The position numbers were made by a program, and so were the translations under genes. Positions 12,551 through 24,639 of a DNA stretch of 64,000 nt are shown in pieces. Within the stretch, counting starts at the first letter, position 1. Every line of letters starts with the position of its first letter. The stretch is from Bostrychus sinensis (Eukaryota; Chordata; Actinopteri; Gobiiformes; Eleotridae), in contig CM036256.1 of NCBI GenBank assembly GCA_020698575.1, forward strand, positions 13,345,908-13,409,907, in the 5' to 3' direction. The notes under the pieces were generated by a model. The model did no database searches. It was not told where the DNA came from and was given only the letters and a program-made list of their open reading frames with translations.

Positions 12551-13694
12551 CACAAACAAACTGTTCCTGCTGGACGAACCTGAGCGGCTAACTTCTGGAA
12601 ACTATTCCTTGTAACTATTTGTGTAAAAAAAACTGGGCAATTTGAGTCAATAGAGATGTTGTAAGTCTCTTTCATCGGCTCTGGAGCGCACTACCCATTG
12701 AGGTATAAAAATACATACTACTACTACTTTAGAAAATAAAATGTAAAAACAAAATTTAATTACATACATAACTTAAGTATAAGTATTCTGTTACATTCCA
12801 CCAGTACATACAGTATCCTACAGAGGAGAAAACAAAGCACCCCACATCTCCAGAGTGACCTACTGAAAAACTCCAGAGATGGATGGAGAGGGGGATGGAT
12901 AAGATTACAAGCATCAGACTAAGTCCAAGTGCTTACGTAACAACAGGAGAGGAACCATGCCAACATCCAACACTGATCTGGACTCAGCTATAAATACTGA
13001 AGCTGTAAAGACATATCTTCACAAATACCTAAACTGGTCATTAGTGCTGTGTGGCTCTTTACTCAACAACAGGTGTCCCATTAGGTCCTCAACATGAAGG
13101 CACGGAGTAATTAGTACTTTTCTTTTGTAGTGGGCATTGTAAGCCTCTTGTATATGACAATTACAATGCACATCTATGTCATGTGTGCAGGATTTTGCAG
13201 TCAAGCTGAATTCTTGAATCTGTAAACGGAAGTCATAGCACCATTGTAGCAAATGCAGTCATACCATTTACAAACACTAAAGCAGTCTATAGTTATCACT
13301 TGTTTCTATGGCAATGATGGCTGTATTCAAGTGTCCCTTGTCAGCACCGGAGTGTTTTTTTTTTTTTTTTTTCTTCCCCAGTAACCTATGTTCCCCAGTC
13401 CCTATGTTCCTGCACATTTGGGAAGGTCTCAGTGTTCCCTAACCTAGCCCTTACCCCCAGTACCTATTCATTTCCTACCTAGGTACCAGGGAACACAGGT
13501 ACACCCTTTTTATGTTTGACAGAGAGTAAAAATAAACTCAATCAAATGTGGCTTTTGAACTACTAGATCCAACATTATTATCTGCAACAGAATCATTAAT
13601 GGCCACATAAATAAAATCAGTCGGAGTATTTTTTTTAACAGTGTTTAAAATTTGCTTTTTTAGCTCAAGTTTACAGTTTATTTTTGCATGTGTT

Positions 13695-13955
13695 TAAAGC
13701 AACACTATATAATATTTGGAGGGGTTAGGGTTAGTATTATTTTTATTGATAACAGTGCTACAGTTGAGTTATTAACAATTAAAAATGTTTTACATAATGG
13801 CCAAGTTGTTTTGGTTTACATTTTCTGTTTTGGTTCTAAAACTCTTCTCTTTCCTGATCATCAAATCAGAAAAGAGACCATTGTTTTGATTTAGACTGCA
13901 GTACCATTTTCACACCAGTACAAGTGCATGCTGCTTACGGTACCTTTAAAACACA
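13695..13955. mobile_element. MITE family A, copy 2
   Basis: Shares GATAACAGTGCTACAGTTGA, TAATGGCCAAGTTGTTTTGG, GACCATTGTTTTGATTTAG and GGTACCTTTAAA with copies 1 and 3. Confidence 0.7.
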
Positions 13956-14444
13956 TTATCAAATATTCAGGCCCACTATAATTCCTAAACCCTGTCTTTA
14001 GCTCGGATTGCGCCTGCTTCTCGGGACATGAAGTGGTACAAATGCCTGCAGATGGTAAGTTACAATAGAAACTCGCTGTCTCTCTCACTCAGACGCTCTC
14101 AAACAGTCCCCCGCTGTGATTTCTGATGTGGGATTTGTCATTCGGCTCTCCCACACGAGCTAAAGGTCCCGCTGACGACATGTGTCAAAGTCATTACACA
14201 CAACTCTGCATAGAACTGCTTTTCCCCTTCTCTGACAACCAGCAATTTTATCACTAGGCCTCGTGAGTTTATATAATGGGGATCTTCATGCTATGCAAAG
14301 TATAGAACAACACAGAGTTTGAGGTCTGTAAGCTCTTATTGTTCCAGATATAATTACCTCCGACAAGGAAGTTATGTTTTTGCTGTCATTCATTTGTGAG
14401 TTTTTCTTTTCCATATTTTCTAATTTAAGTAACACTATGCATTA

Positions 14445-15225
14445 ATGTTGTATCGCCCACGAGCTGAGTAAAACTGGAGCCGAGACCCAGACAAGACCAT
14501 GATGGTAGGAAAAAAATTATCTCGAGACTGGTCTTGATCTTGGCTGCAGCTTTACTCAGTCTTGGTCTAGGTCTCGAATCCAATTTTACTTGGTCTAGTA
14601 TCCGTCTTGGATGTGGCGGTCTAGAAGAATTTTTTTTTTTAAACAAACATCATTAGAAGTAATTAGAAGAAGCAGGGAAATGATCTGTTTTCTGTTTGTT
14701 TTTAGTTTATGTTTGCATTAAATCATTAAATTAATCATAATGTATTTGAGCTACAGATGTTTGGTCTTGGTGTGCTCTTGGTCTCGGCCCTTAAAATTCT
14801 CAGTTTCGAACCCCAAAAGTCTCAACCTCAGGGGTGTAACATCAGGCAATGCAGCCAGTGCAAATGCACTGGGGCCCTGGAGGTTTAGGGCCCCCTTAGA
14901 GTGGGGCCTTGTTCATCTATGGTCAAGTTTGTGTTTAAAATATTCATAATAATTAGAAGCAGCATATAAATTTGTTACAGATTTAAAAATATATTCAATT
15001 TCAAATCCTATTAAATTAATAAAATCCTAATTAAAAAAAATCAAGTATTTTTTTTTAAGATAAATACACAAATTGTAATAATAATAAAAATAATAAAAAA
15101 ATGAATAATGTTTCACAAAACTGTCCCTAAATTATAATGAATAAGCCCCTGTTTGTTGTATTAATTAATTCTCGGACTGGTCTTAGTCTGAATCAGTACG
15201 GTCTTGACTGTACAACACTACTATA
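14445..15225. mobile_element. Composite repeat rich in GGTCTTGGTCT motifs
   Basis: Both edges carry GTCTTGGTC/AGACC words and end near TTGTAT and GTACAACACTA. A second element with CAGGGGTGTAACATCAGG lies inside from about 14830. No open frame of note. Confidence 0.4.
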
Positions 15226-15779
15226 CATGAACCAAACTTGTTGTGTATTTCTGTTTGTGAGTTTTTATTGCTACACCTGCTGCACATCCACAAACACTGG
15301 TGCTGTAGAGTAAAATAAATGCACATATGTGCCTTTCAATACCTCCCAGAATTCACATCTTCTGTTAGTCTGTTAGTCTGTTAGCAAGATAATTAAAAAG
15401 GTACTAGTGTAGTAGGTGGATTCTTGTCAGTAATGGGCCAAGAAAGAAATTTTTAGTTTTTGGTGACAATCCAAAACTAAAGGGTTACAGGTTTAGGTCC
15501 AGGTCTGGGCACTTACAAGTCCGGTGCCTTGCCAGAGGTCAAAAACTCAAAAGCTCAAGGCAACAGGATCAGATTTTTGAGTTTTGGGGTCAACTCAAAA
15601 TCTCAAAATCAAATTCTCTCTTTTTTACTCATCTAAATAGATTTTTTTTTTTTTTTTTTACATAATACAGTGTATTATTTGCATGTTCAAAATCACAGCC
15701 TCATTACTATCAACATTTAAAGCCATAAACACATACAGTAAGGTTTTTGGAATCCCTATATCCTATATTCCAGTGTCCC

Positions 15780-16120
15780 GAGTAATTAACCCCAGCAATT
15801 AGCATCTCTGCACATTTTACTAAGAAACAGTCCCAGAGCCCACATGTGAGACATTCCCATCAGCCTTTTAGCTCGTCTCCATCTGGCACTGTGAGAACCC
15901 ATTCACTCCCTCTGCCCCCACACCCCCCTCCCTCCCCCACACCCCCACTGTTTTTGTGCCATTAAGCAAAGCACAAGCCTTCCTGTGAAATTTTAACCCG
16001 GCTGCAAACGCAAACCCAGTGAAAAGGCCGGTCGTCAGCTGCCAGATCTCTTGGCAGTGGCCGTTTTGTTTGCTGTCATTAGGATATCATTCGTCAAAAG
16101 CAGCAACATTTGGAAATTTA
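15780..16120. other. Repeat-poor stretch, possible conserved non-coding DNA
   Basis: Intermediate GC, no repeat recognised apart from a CCC-rich run at 15920-15945; includes GCAATTAGCAT and GTCATTAGGATATCATT. Confidence 0.3.
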
Positions 16121-16228
16121 AAAATCCTGACATGACATGTAATATTTGTAAATATCTTCTTCACACTTATTCTGGATCATCAAGTGACAGTTTGTGGTGA
16201 AATCTAAACTGTGACACTTTGAATGAAA

Positions 16229-16865
16229 TGATTTTAGATTTGGACATTTTTTATTATCAGTTTCTCTATATGTACAAGACAAAATGCTCATCATGTGCCA
16301 TCTAATCTGAAGGTTGGTAGTTCAATCCCCCTCGATGCAACACTTTGGATTAAAAGATTTTAGTAAAGGTCTAACAAAACAGTAACATATTGACGCATTG
16401 ATTTTTTTCCTACACCACAACTATATTGATACACATTACCTTGTATCAAATTGTATCATTATATACACGGAATATTGATCGATAATATCGGAAATATTGA
16501 TATTAAAAATTTGCATGTTAAAATAAAACCTAATATAGCTTTTTTAATGTAATTTTTTATGTTTTTAACCAAATAATGTTATATTAAACTTTTCATTGCG
16601 CTCTGTTTGCTGGAAATAATCAACCCCGGCCGCGAGGCTACATTTGAAAATAAACTTTTATGTTTTTTAACAAAAAGTTGCTGTATTGATAATCAATATC
16701 AATCATATCAAATCATTTTGTTCCAAATTAGCCAATATTATTCTTGAATCATATTGAAACAATTCTAATCAATACATATCATTGCAAAAATGTATTGTTA
16801 CACCTTTAGATTTTAGATTTGAACATTTTTTATTATCAATTTCTTTATATGTACAAGACAAAATG
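16229..16865. repeat. 56-bp direct repeats flanking a hAT-like insert
   Basis: GATTTTAGATTTGGACATTT with its following 36 bp at about 16231-16287 recurs at about 16808-16864 with three or so differences. Between them lies an AT-rich element with TAACAAAACAGTAAC and a GTATTGTTACACC end, plus a SINE B-box-like GGTAGTTCAATCCCC. Confidence 0.6.
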
Positions 16866-17129
16866 TTGTTTCTGCCACATATCTATGCTATGAAAATAAA
16901 ATAGTATTAAAATATATGTTTCAAGAAAATATAAAAAGTAAAATATAACTTAAAAACAAGAAGTCAAACTACATTAAACTTATTTTTCCTGTTTGACTTT
17001 TTACCTCTGGGCAGTGCCAGTCCTGTACATTTGGGGGGCCTAAGCAGGACAGGTTTGGGGGCCAAGCCTTTCGGTCATTTTTGAGACTATTTATTTATTT
17101 ATTTATTTATTTATTATCATTTTTTTATT

Positions 17130-17293
17130 TTTTATTTAACCTTTATTTAACCAGGAAGTCCCATTGAGATTCAGAATCTCTTTTTCAAGAGATACCTGGC
17201 CAAGGTAGCAGCCAATCCACAGAAACAGATACATACATACATACATACATACATACATACATACATACATACATACATACATACATACATACA

Positions 17294-17328
<35 letters not shown>

Positions 17329-18140
17329 TAACAGTACTTTACATTTTCATAATAAATAAGTACAGCATGTTAAAACATCTCAAGAAAAGCAAGCACATGT
17401 GTTTATTACCAAATTTTTTATGGAAGCTTTAAATTCATTTATGGAGATGAGAGTTTCTAGTTTAAGGTCTTTCTGTAGGTTATTCTATCCCCAGGGTGCT
17501 GAATAGGAGAATGCAGTTTTTCCTAACTCAGTTGAAACTCGGGGTACATTAAAAAGTAACCACTTCGAGGAACGGAGCTGATAAGTACCAGAGCTCACAG
17601 AGAGGAGGTTACAGAGGTACAGTGGGAGTTTGCCAAGTATTGCTTTATAGATAAAGATAAACCAGTGCTGTTGTCTACGAACTGTAAGTGATGTCCAACC
17701 AACTAAATCACAGAGAATGCAATGGTGAGTGAGGGACTTAGCATTTGTAATAAATCGTATTGATGCATGGTACACTGAATCAACATGATGTAAGATGGAG
17801 GATGCAGCATGCATGTATAATATGTCACCATAATCAATCACAGACAGAAAAGTGGCTTCCACAGGTTTTTTCTTTGTGCTAAATGTGCAACAGGATTTCT
17901 TTCTGAAATAAAAGCCAAGCTTTACTTTAAGCTTTTTGACTAGATTAGTAATATGTACATTAAAGGCGAGCTTATCATCTATCCATACGCCCAAGTACTT
18001 GTAAGAACACACTCTCTCAATGGACTTCATCTAAGGATACGATTCTGCAATTGTCAAGTAGCTGTGATCGAGTTTTTGAGAAGACCATAAACTTTGTTTT
18101 CTGTGTATTTAAAACCAATTTTGAACTCAACAATGTATTT
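17130..18140 (-). pseudogene. 5'-truncated non-LTR retrotransposon (LINE), reverse transcriptase 3' part
   Basis: Reverse-strand frame 18030-17485 (181 codons) encodes the RT C-terminal region of jockey/L2-type fish LINEs: YKYLGVWIDDKLAFNVHI, VIDYGDILYMHA and KLPLYLCNLL. Upstream DNA (18030-18130) still encodes LNTQKTKFMVFSKTRSQL in another frame, so a frameshift lies near 18025. A TAG follows SAPWG, after which the frame continues NNLQKDLKLETL. The 3' tail at 17130-17210 has TTTATTTAACCAGGAAGTCC. Dead copy. Confidence 0.85.
17227..17322. repeat. (CATA)n microsatellite, about 24 units
   Basis: Perfect CATA/ATAC tetranucleotide inside the LINE 3' region. Confidence 0.95.
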
Positions 18141-18199
18141 TGCAATCACAATGTATTTTGCAATGTAATTATTTAATTTTAATAAAACACTGCCTGACT

Positions 18200-19490
18200 A
18201 TTCTTCTAAGGGGATAAATGCTTTGAGACATTTTTAATTTGCCAACGCAAGGGGGGCCCAGGTAAACAGGAATAAATATACAAACTGGCAGAGTATTTCT
18301 AACCAGAATATCAATCAAATAGAGTTGGCAAATTAATCAAATAAGTTAATTATTAATTATTACCATTAATCATAACGCAACCCTTTCCATTTATCCTGGC
18401 TTGGGACCCTTTGTGCCTGGATTTAGTCAAACTACAGTGAGTAATTAGATGACGCTACAATGTACACTAAGTACTAATAAGTGAAATAATACAATAAGTC
18501 AACCCTGTGTGCATAAAACCATAGGACCAGCACTTGACAGCTAAACAAAATACAGTCTATTCTGCTGAAAAGTTGTCAGAGATTTGCTTTCTTTTTTACC
18601 AACATCCTGCTTCTTCTGTCTCAGCTTGAAGCCTCCCTCCCACATTGTGTCGAAGACGAGTCTCCATGGCAATCGGAGAGTCGTATTGGGGCACGATGGA
18701 GAAGCAGTGGCAGACAGGGCAAGGGGGTGGTGTCCCGTGGAGGGGTTCATTGAATGGTGACGCAGCGGAGCACAGACATCTTCAAGAGGATATCAATAAA
18801 AACAATAGAGAACTGAGCCACCCAACTGTTTTTTTTTTTTTTTATGACTAAGAGGGAATATTCTCAGATATTTCCAAAAGCATGTCCATATATTCTATTT
18901 TCTAAAATGCTACACTAGCCACGATTTACACTTTATAATCTGAGAGGAGCCACAAGGGGTCAAAAGCCAGCGTTTTCTTTCTTACCCCGTCCCAAGCCCA
19001 GATAAATGATTTGTGGTGACCTCAGAGGGGAACAGTTATAAAGAAAGAAGAATTTGAAAGTAGCCATATTCAGCATTGGCAAGAAAAAACAATAATGTTT
19101 GTTAACCAGGACACCTTTAAAAAGAATTAGTCTGATCCTTGTCAGTTCAAGTTGCATTTACTCTGTCCTATCAAAAAATATCTTAAAAAAAATACTGTTA
19201 GTTTAAAATAATATTACTCAGAAGTAAATGTGCTCAAAATGATTATTTGTGTAACAGTAAAAAAGTAATTAATGTGAACTTTACAGAAACGTATTTTGGC
19301 AATTGCACAACAAACTCTACTACTAATTCTACTGCTGCTATTACTTTTACTACTAATGTTTCTGCACCTTACTAACAAGGTAAAAAAATAAAAAATAAAA
19401 CTTTACTTGAGTACAGAATTATTACTACTTGAACAATGTAAACTTATTCTGCAACAACAAAATCTGCTGCTACTCCTGATTCTAACACAA
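18200..19490. other. No gene seen; repeat fragments
   Basis: Contains S3 SINE fragments (18370-18420, 18945-19035), a poly(T) at 18829-18843 and AT-rich DNA. Confidence 0.35.
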
Positions 19491-19496
19491 CAGTCG

Positions 19497-19655
19497 TTTA
19501 GTAGTAGCTCAGTCGGAAGAGATGTTTGCCCACCGACCTGAAAGTTGGCAGTTTGGATCCATTGTTTGTCGTTATGTCCCTGGGCAAGGCACTTCACCAA
19601 CCTTGCCGACTTTGACAAAAAAAGCACTATATGAGACCAATGCATTATTATTAAT
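19497..19655 (+). mobile_element. tRNA-derived SINE, family S1, shortened copy
   Basis: tRNA-like head with A-box TAGCTCAGTCGG and B-box-like GGCAGTTTGGATCC, then CTGGGCAAGGCACTTCACC and the tail GACCAATGCATTATTATTA. The middle of the body is missing. Confidence 0.8.
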
Positions 19656-19739
19656 TCTTATACACAGTGCTGGACAAAGTAACTTCATTACTTGAGTAAA
19701 AGTATAGCTCGTCCAGCTCAAATATAGGATACAGTGAAA

Positions 19740-21165
19740 AACACTTTGAATGGGAATTGTTCCTTGTTCCTTTTACTTTTGCTATGAAAGTGACTTGGCT
19801 TCGTGTTTGTAGCTGCACTGTGAATTTGTATGTGGTGTGTATTTGTGTCTGACTGTCTACCTGGCTGAGAAAATGGATTCTGTTCCAATTTCACACTATT
19901 GTTGCTCCCCAAAATCATCCACACACACACACACAGGTTTGTTACATCACAGTAAATGCACTTTGCTGTATTGGCAGTTCGACCATGTTGCCTTTTACTG
20001 ACCACAACATTACAAAGGCTATAAAGGGCGCCACAGAAAGCAGTAAAGACGGTGGACTGAAGTGATTTGGACAAACTGCGGGTATTGCAACACTGTCTTT
20101 GAAATAGTTTTGGACATTAACAAACTGGACACATCTATTCCATGTCCTGCAGGAATGGATGTTTTTTGCACAGCTGTTTTTTATTTATTTTTTATTTTTA
20201 CTTCATCCTCCCCATGATGGAGGGTCTAGGCACAGGGGATGTTGTCTATTTGTTTGTCTATTTCTATAAAGCACAGTAAAGAAATATGTTTCCTTGTATA
20301 ATGAAATGTTCAATGTCTGCAAAGTTAGTGTGGAAAGCAAACATGAGTGTGCAAAACAGTCATGATACTGTTATGGTTTTGGGCTTTATAAATAACACTA
20401 AATTAAAATGGACTTACTATTTGATAAACTAAGCATTTCCTGCCTCTGTGTCTGTGTCGTAAAGTCACTCGGAGCAAAAAACTGGAAGTACTCGACCATA
20501 AGTGTCACATGACTTTTAGAGCAGAATTGACTGAAAGCCATGAAGCTGACTGACTTAAAATGCTTCCTGTTCAAAAAACAATATGGTCAACAATAAACAG
20601 TCTTTATTAGGGGTGAAAGAAAATTTTAGATTCTGCAGTATTTTATTGGGCTCTACACAGGGGTTGACATTTACTTTTTTGCTCACTGGCACCACTGCTT
20701 CTACTCTTTGTCAAATGTAGCTAGCCAGTTAGTGTTACTGCTGGCCACAATTTAAGTAGGTAAGTGTTGTCTTTACTGGATTTTAGAGTATAGGATAAGC
20801 TTAAAGAAATGTAAAATGTGGTTTTATGTGTGGATAGAGATTTATCAATAACTTCTTTCATATATATATTGTTTGTTTTGTTCATGTTTTCTCAATGTGA
20901 AAATAAAATTAAAATAAAAAAAATAAATAATTGGCATAATTCAGTGCATGTGGTGTTGGTTTGTTTATAAGAATATTTTTCTTTCTTTAATAATGATGAA
21001 TTAATTTTGACTAAACAGCAGAGCAACAGAAATTCAGGCCTAGCCTCTAAAGTTAAGATATAGCTGTATAAAATTCAACCAGCCAAAGTGATTAGTGGAG
21101 TATTTGTGTTACAGCCAAAATGAAAATTTGGCAGGTTAGGTAGTTTTAATGCATCGACAATATAA
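19740..21165. other. No gene seen
   Basis: AT-rich, with a short (CA)n at 19920-19935. Nothing further recognised. Confidence 0.35.
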
Positions 21166-21177
21166 ACAGCTGTATTG

Positions 21178-21258
21178 TTTTTTTTTTTTGTTTTTTTTTT
21201 TGTTTTTTTTTTTGTTTTGTTTTTTTTGTTTGTTTTTTTTTGGGGGGGGGTGGGGGTG
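21178..21258. repeat. T-rich/G-rich low-complexity tract
   Basis: Runs of T8-10 separated by single G, then GGGGGGGGTGGGGG. Confidence 0.9.
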
Positions 21259-21766
21259 CGTGTGTTGACAATATTCTGTATTTCATATTTTATTGAAGAG
21301 TTCTGCAATAACTTTTATTTTGTTGCTTGTTTATGAAATACTTGCTCACTGTTCTGATTATAACAAAAAATTAAAACATAAAATGGCATGGGCGAGGTTT
21401 TCCAAAAATAATAACACCTATATCATGATATGTATCATATCGCCAGGTTATTGCCGACACACAGCCCTTGTCATTATGAATATAACATGGATATTGCACC
21501 CTAACTCTTTTGAACCAATGCTAGCTAATGCATCTCTTCCCAGGCCTGTGTTCTCTGTGTGGCTTTGGGGACTGCAGCCTGTAACAGCTGAGCATCAGTG
21601 TGAAGTGGGCTCCATACTGAAGTCACCTGGTTATGTAACTCACTACCAGTCTCACCTCTACACAGACATATGGTCATAAACCAATCCAGAAACAATTGTG
21701 AGAGATTCAGGAGCTGATGGTTAAATGATGAAATGATGAAATATATTATGAAGACAAAGAGATATG

Positions 21767-22280
21767 TACCAATCAGGCATAACATTATGACCACTGACAG
21801 GTGAAGGGAATAAGAAGTTGCTCCAGAAGCTAATGCTTGTTCTGACAGAAAGGTTTCAGAATACACATTGCAAAAAATCAATATCTAGCATTAGTTAAAA
21901 TGATTGAATTCAGATTATTAACCTTGATTTGAGTAATTTTTACTAGATTAGATTTATGTACTAATATAGCTAGATTATTTGACTTGTTTCAAATGATTTC
22001 TGTTCTGCTTCAAAGACATTTTTACTTATTTCTAGCAAAATGAGATAGTTCAATTTTGAAATAAGTAAAAATGGATTGAAACAAGACATAAAAATAGCAT
22101 GAAACAAGTCAGATAATCTAGTCATATTACTAAAACAATTTAATATAGTGGAAAATTGCTCAAATCAAGGGTAATAATCTGAATTCAAGGGTGCTAGATA
22201 TTGAATTTTTAGAGTGCAGTTTGTTGGGTTGGGGGCTGCATAGTAGGCAGGTGGTCATAATGTTATGCCTGATTGGTGTA
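21767..22280. mobile_element. Tc1/mariner-like MITE, outer element
   Basis: Left TACCAATCAGGCATAACATT followed by ATGACCAC; right GTGGTCATAATGTTATGCCT followed by GATTGGTGTA: inverted ends of about 30 bp, flanked by TA. A relative is at 55562-56550. The interior is mostly a second element. Confidence 0.8.
21866..22216. mobile_element. Foldback (palindromic) element nested in the MITE
   Basis: Left half CAATATCTAGCA, TTGAATTCAGATTATTA, ACTTGTTTCA; right half TGAAACAAGTCAGATAAT, TAATAATCTGAATTCAA, GCTAGATATTG in mirror order, so the 350 bp can fold nearly end to end. No coding potential. Confidence 0.75.
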
Positions 22281-22289
22281 CAGCTTTAG

Positions 22290-23950
22290 ATCAGTATAAT
22301 TCAGTCATACACAACAATAAGAAATGCAAATATGTTGTGAATGCTGAACTACTGCTTAAAGATTTGAGCACAATGTTAATTCCTGTACAATTACTATATT
22401 CTCACTTCAACAATGAACTATGAGTGTGAAAACTGGCCCAGTGGAGACAAAGGAGATGTCACAACTCTCAGCAGCTCCACAGTGTAATTGAAAATTAGGG
22501 CAGGGTGAATTTCTCTGGAAGAACGTGCTGCAGGTGTCAGTACTTGTTTAGAGTAGTTTACAGTATTTTCACTACTAATAATGAGACTGAGAAACAGGAA
22601 ATCTCCGTGGTTCCTCGAGGTAAGTCCAGGTAGAACATAATGTGTATATATGGTGATGTTGTGGACCTGGATTCTAATTAAAAAATGATCAGGTTCAATA
22701 TTTGTGGATTTTCTCTGAGTTTCTAAAATGATCAGATTGTAGAGTTTGAAAACCAGATGAAACATATGTTGTGCTGCCTTCAGGTTACAACTGTACACTG
22801 TTTTCACCTTGGACACACTATCACTGACTCGGCAAGCAAAAGTGACGCTCCAATCAGTGATGTTGGTTTCAAGATGTATCTCTAAAGGATAAAAGAGCCA
22901 GAAAAACTACCACCACCACCAAAAAAAAAAAAAAAGCCCCAAACAAACAGAGTCTTTAATAACATGAAATGTGTCTCCTGTACAGCTCCCTGGGGAGGTG
23001 TATGTCCCACTGTGAGCACACCCCAAGGTCCAATGTAAGTAATTGTGATGTCCATAACAAATAAATAAAAAAAAAGTAAAATCATTGAGAAAACCTAAGA
23101 TTAGATAATATATTTTCTACTGGGACTGTCCTAAACCTTTTCAACATATTTCCTGGATTTAGATGCCTTTCACAGGTCTGACCTTTGACACTGACAGATA
23201 TTTCAATCATGGCGCTCATGTCCTTGAGCATTTAAAGCCTTGGCCCCTACATCGATCACTATATCGAATTTTCCAAATCACACACAGCCATTTTTCATAT
23301 CCAGACAAAAACAAAGTCGACCAATGTAAATCTAGTTTTGGCCGTGTCCTAGGATGCACCACTATAATCACCACAAGGGTTACTGCTCTGTCGAAAGTTC
23401 ACAGAGGACCAAACACTTAAATCCGATGGAAGATGCAGCTGGAGTGTTTGCCATGGTAACAGGGCTGCGAGCATTGTTTTTACCTGCTATGATTGTGATG
23501 GAAACAGAGGCGGCTGGATTACTGACTGCAGTGACAGAGGTTCATTTTGTGCGAATTTTCCTGTGCGAATGTTGATGTGGATCCTTAACCCTGTCCTGGG
23601 AACTGTGTTCAAATGTTCCTGGAAGTGCCGAACATGCGTCATCCTCCTTTTTTTTCACCTACTCATAGTCCTTCATTGATTTGTATGAGATTTAACAATT
23701 CCTGTTGATAGAGGGGCTGTGTATAGGGCTTCCTAGTTCAGTGCTATGATGTAATGGCAGGGTCTAATTCTTTTTATGCTCCATTGATTTATGGCAGGAG
23801 CCTGACTGCGTGATCAATCATGCTTATATAGACCCCCTCCCCTTCCAAAACACTTAGGCATCATATCTGCGCTCAACACCACCGGATAAAATGTAATTAA
23901 AGCAGCCTTAATATTCAGTTTTAGTGGCAGCTAATTGGACTGAGCTGCTC
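22290..23950. other. Upstream region without a recognised gene
   Basis: Poly(A) at 22920-22935; otherwise low repeat content, rising GC toward 24 kb. 23750-23950 (TTAATTGATT, GATCAATCATGC, TAATTAAAGC words) could be promoter-proximal regulatory DNA. Confidence 0.3.
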
Positions 23951-23959
23951 TTGGACCAT

Positions 23960-24340
23960 GATGCCTCGGGGCTACGGTTTTGACGCTGTCCCTGGTGCTG
24001 AAAACGGACATTAAATATTCACATCTACGTAGTGCAGTTGTCGGATTTGTGTGTGTGATGCAAGAATCCGGATGTTAAAGTTTGGTCTGGCCATGACTCA
24101 CGCGCTCACTGGCGACTCACCGCCCCACAAATTACACCCGGCGGGGAACCGAACCTCGTGCCTTCTGGCGGGTCCGGACTGCGCAGGCGCGTATGTCAAT
24201 GGAAGGAGTTGGAGAAATAGTTTTTCTGGATGGGGGGAACACGTCTACTGCTTTTGCGTCTTTGGATTTCTTTAATTTTGAGATAATGAGCTGCTTGTTT
24301 TCAAATCTCTTACCCGCATTTGTTTGAACTCTTGTCTCGT
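23960..24340 (+). promoter_or_regulatory. Candidate adcyap1r1 promoter, GC/CpG-rich
   Basis: CpG and GC content rise sharply here compared with the AT-rich flanks and stay high into the presumed first exon. Seen: an AP-1-like TGACTCA near 24095, an NRF1-like TGCGCAGGCGCG at 24180-24191, and no convincing TATA box. Placement as the PAC1 promoter is inferred from position and from the splice donor at 24632. The transcription start is not determined. Confidence 0.5.
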
Positions 24341-24632
24341 TTTGTGTCGAGCCGCGGATCCCCGAGGACCTGACGCCCCCTCCTCCTCCTCCTCCTCATC
24401 CTCCTCCCGCTCTCCTCCTCCTCCTTCTCCTCCTCCCCGCACGGCTCGTCGTGGTGCCGCAGCAGAGAGGAGCAGCAACGGCAACAGCAGAAAGCAGCAC
24501 GGAGACAAGACGAGGTTTTTGCGGACGGTAACTGAGCTGATCACCCAGCAGCGACGACGACGAGGCGAAAATTCACAAAACAGCGCACCCCTCATGGCTG
24601 CGCGCATCCGCATAGCTCCGAATTACGCATCG
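24340..24632 (+). other. adcyap1r1: Candidate non-coding exon 1 (5' UTR) of adcyap1r1
   Basis: A GC-rich stretch with a CTC/CCT-rich tract at about 24378-24440 ends at a strong donor, CG|GTAAGT, at 24632/24633. The next good acceptor on this strand before the start codon is at 30795/30796, giving a 6.2-kb intron 1. Mammalian ADCYAP1R1 also begins with untranslated sequence upstream of the signal-peptide exon. The left edge is approximate. The open frame crossing this exon and running into the intron starts at a TTG and is treated as chance. Confidence 0.55.
24594..24632 (+). other. Upstream ORF 1, first part (spliced; ends at 30804)
   Basis: ATG at 24594 opens 13 codons up to the exon 1 donor. 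If spliced to 30796 it adds GGC CCT and stops at TGA 30802-30804, a 15-codon uORF. Its start context is weak (C at -3, G at +4). It depends on exon 1 being joined as proposed. Confidence 0.4.
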
Positions 24633-24639
24633 GTAAGTT

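Noticed and set aside
17136..17318. MYVCMYVC repeat ORF
   Set aside because: Translation of the (CATA)n microsatellite; real LINE tail sequence lies beside it.
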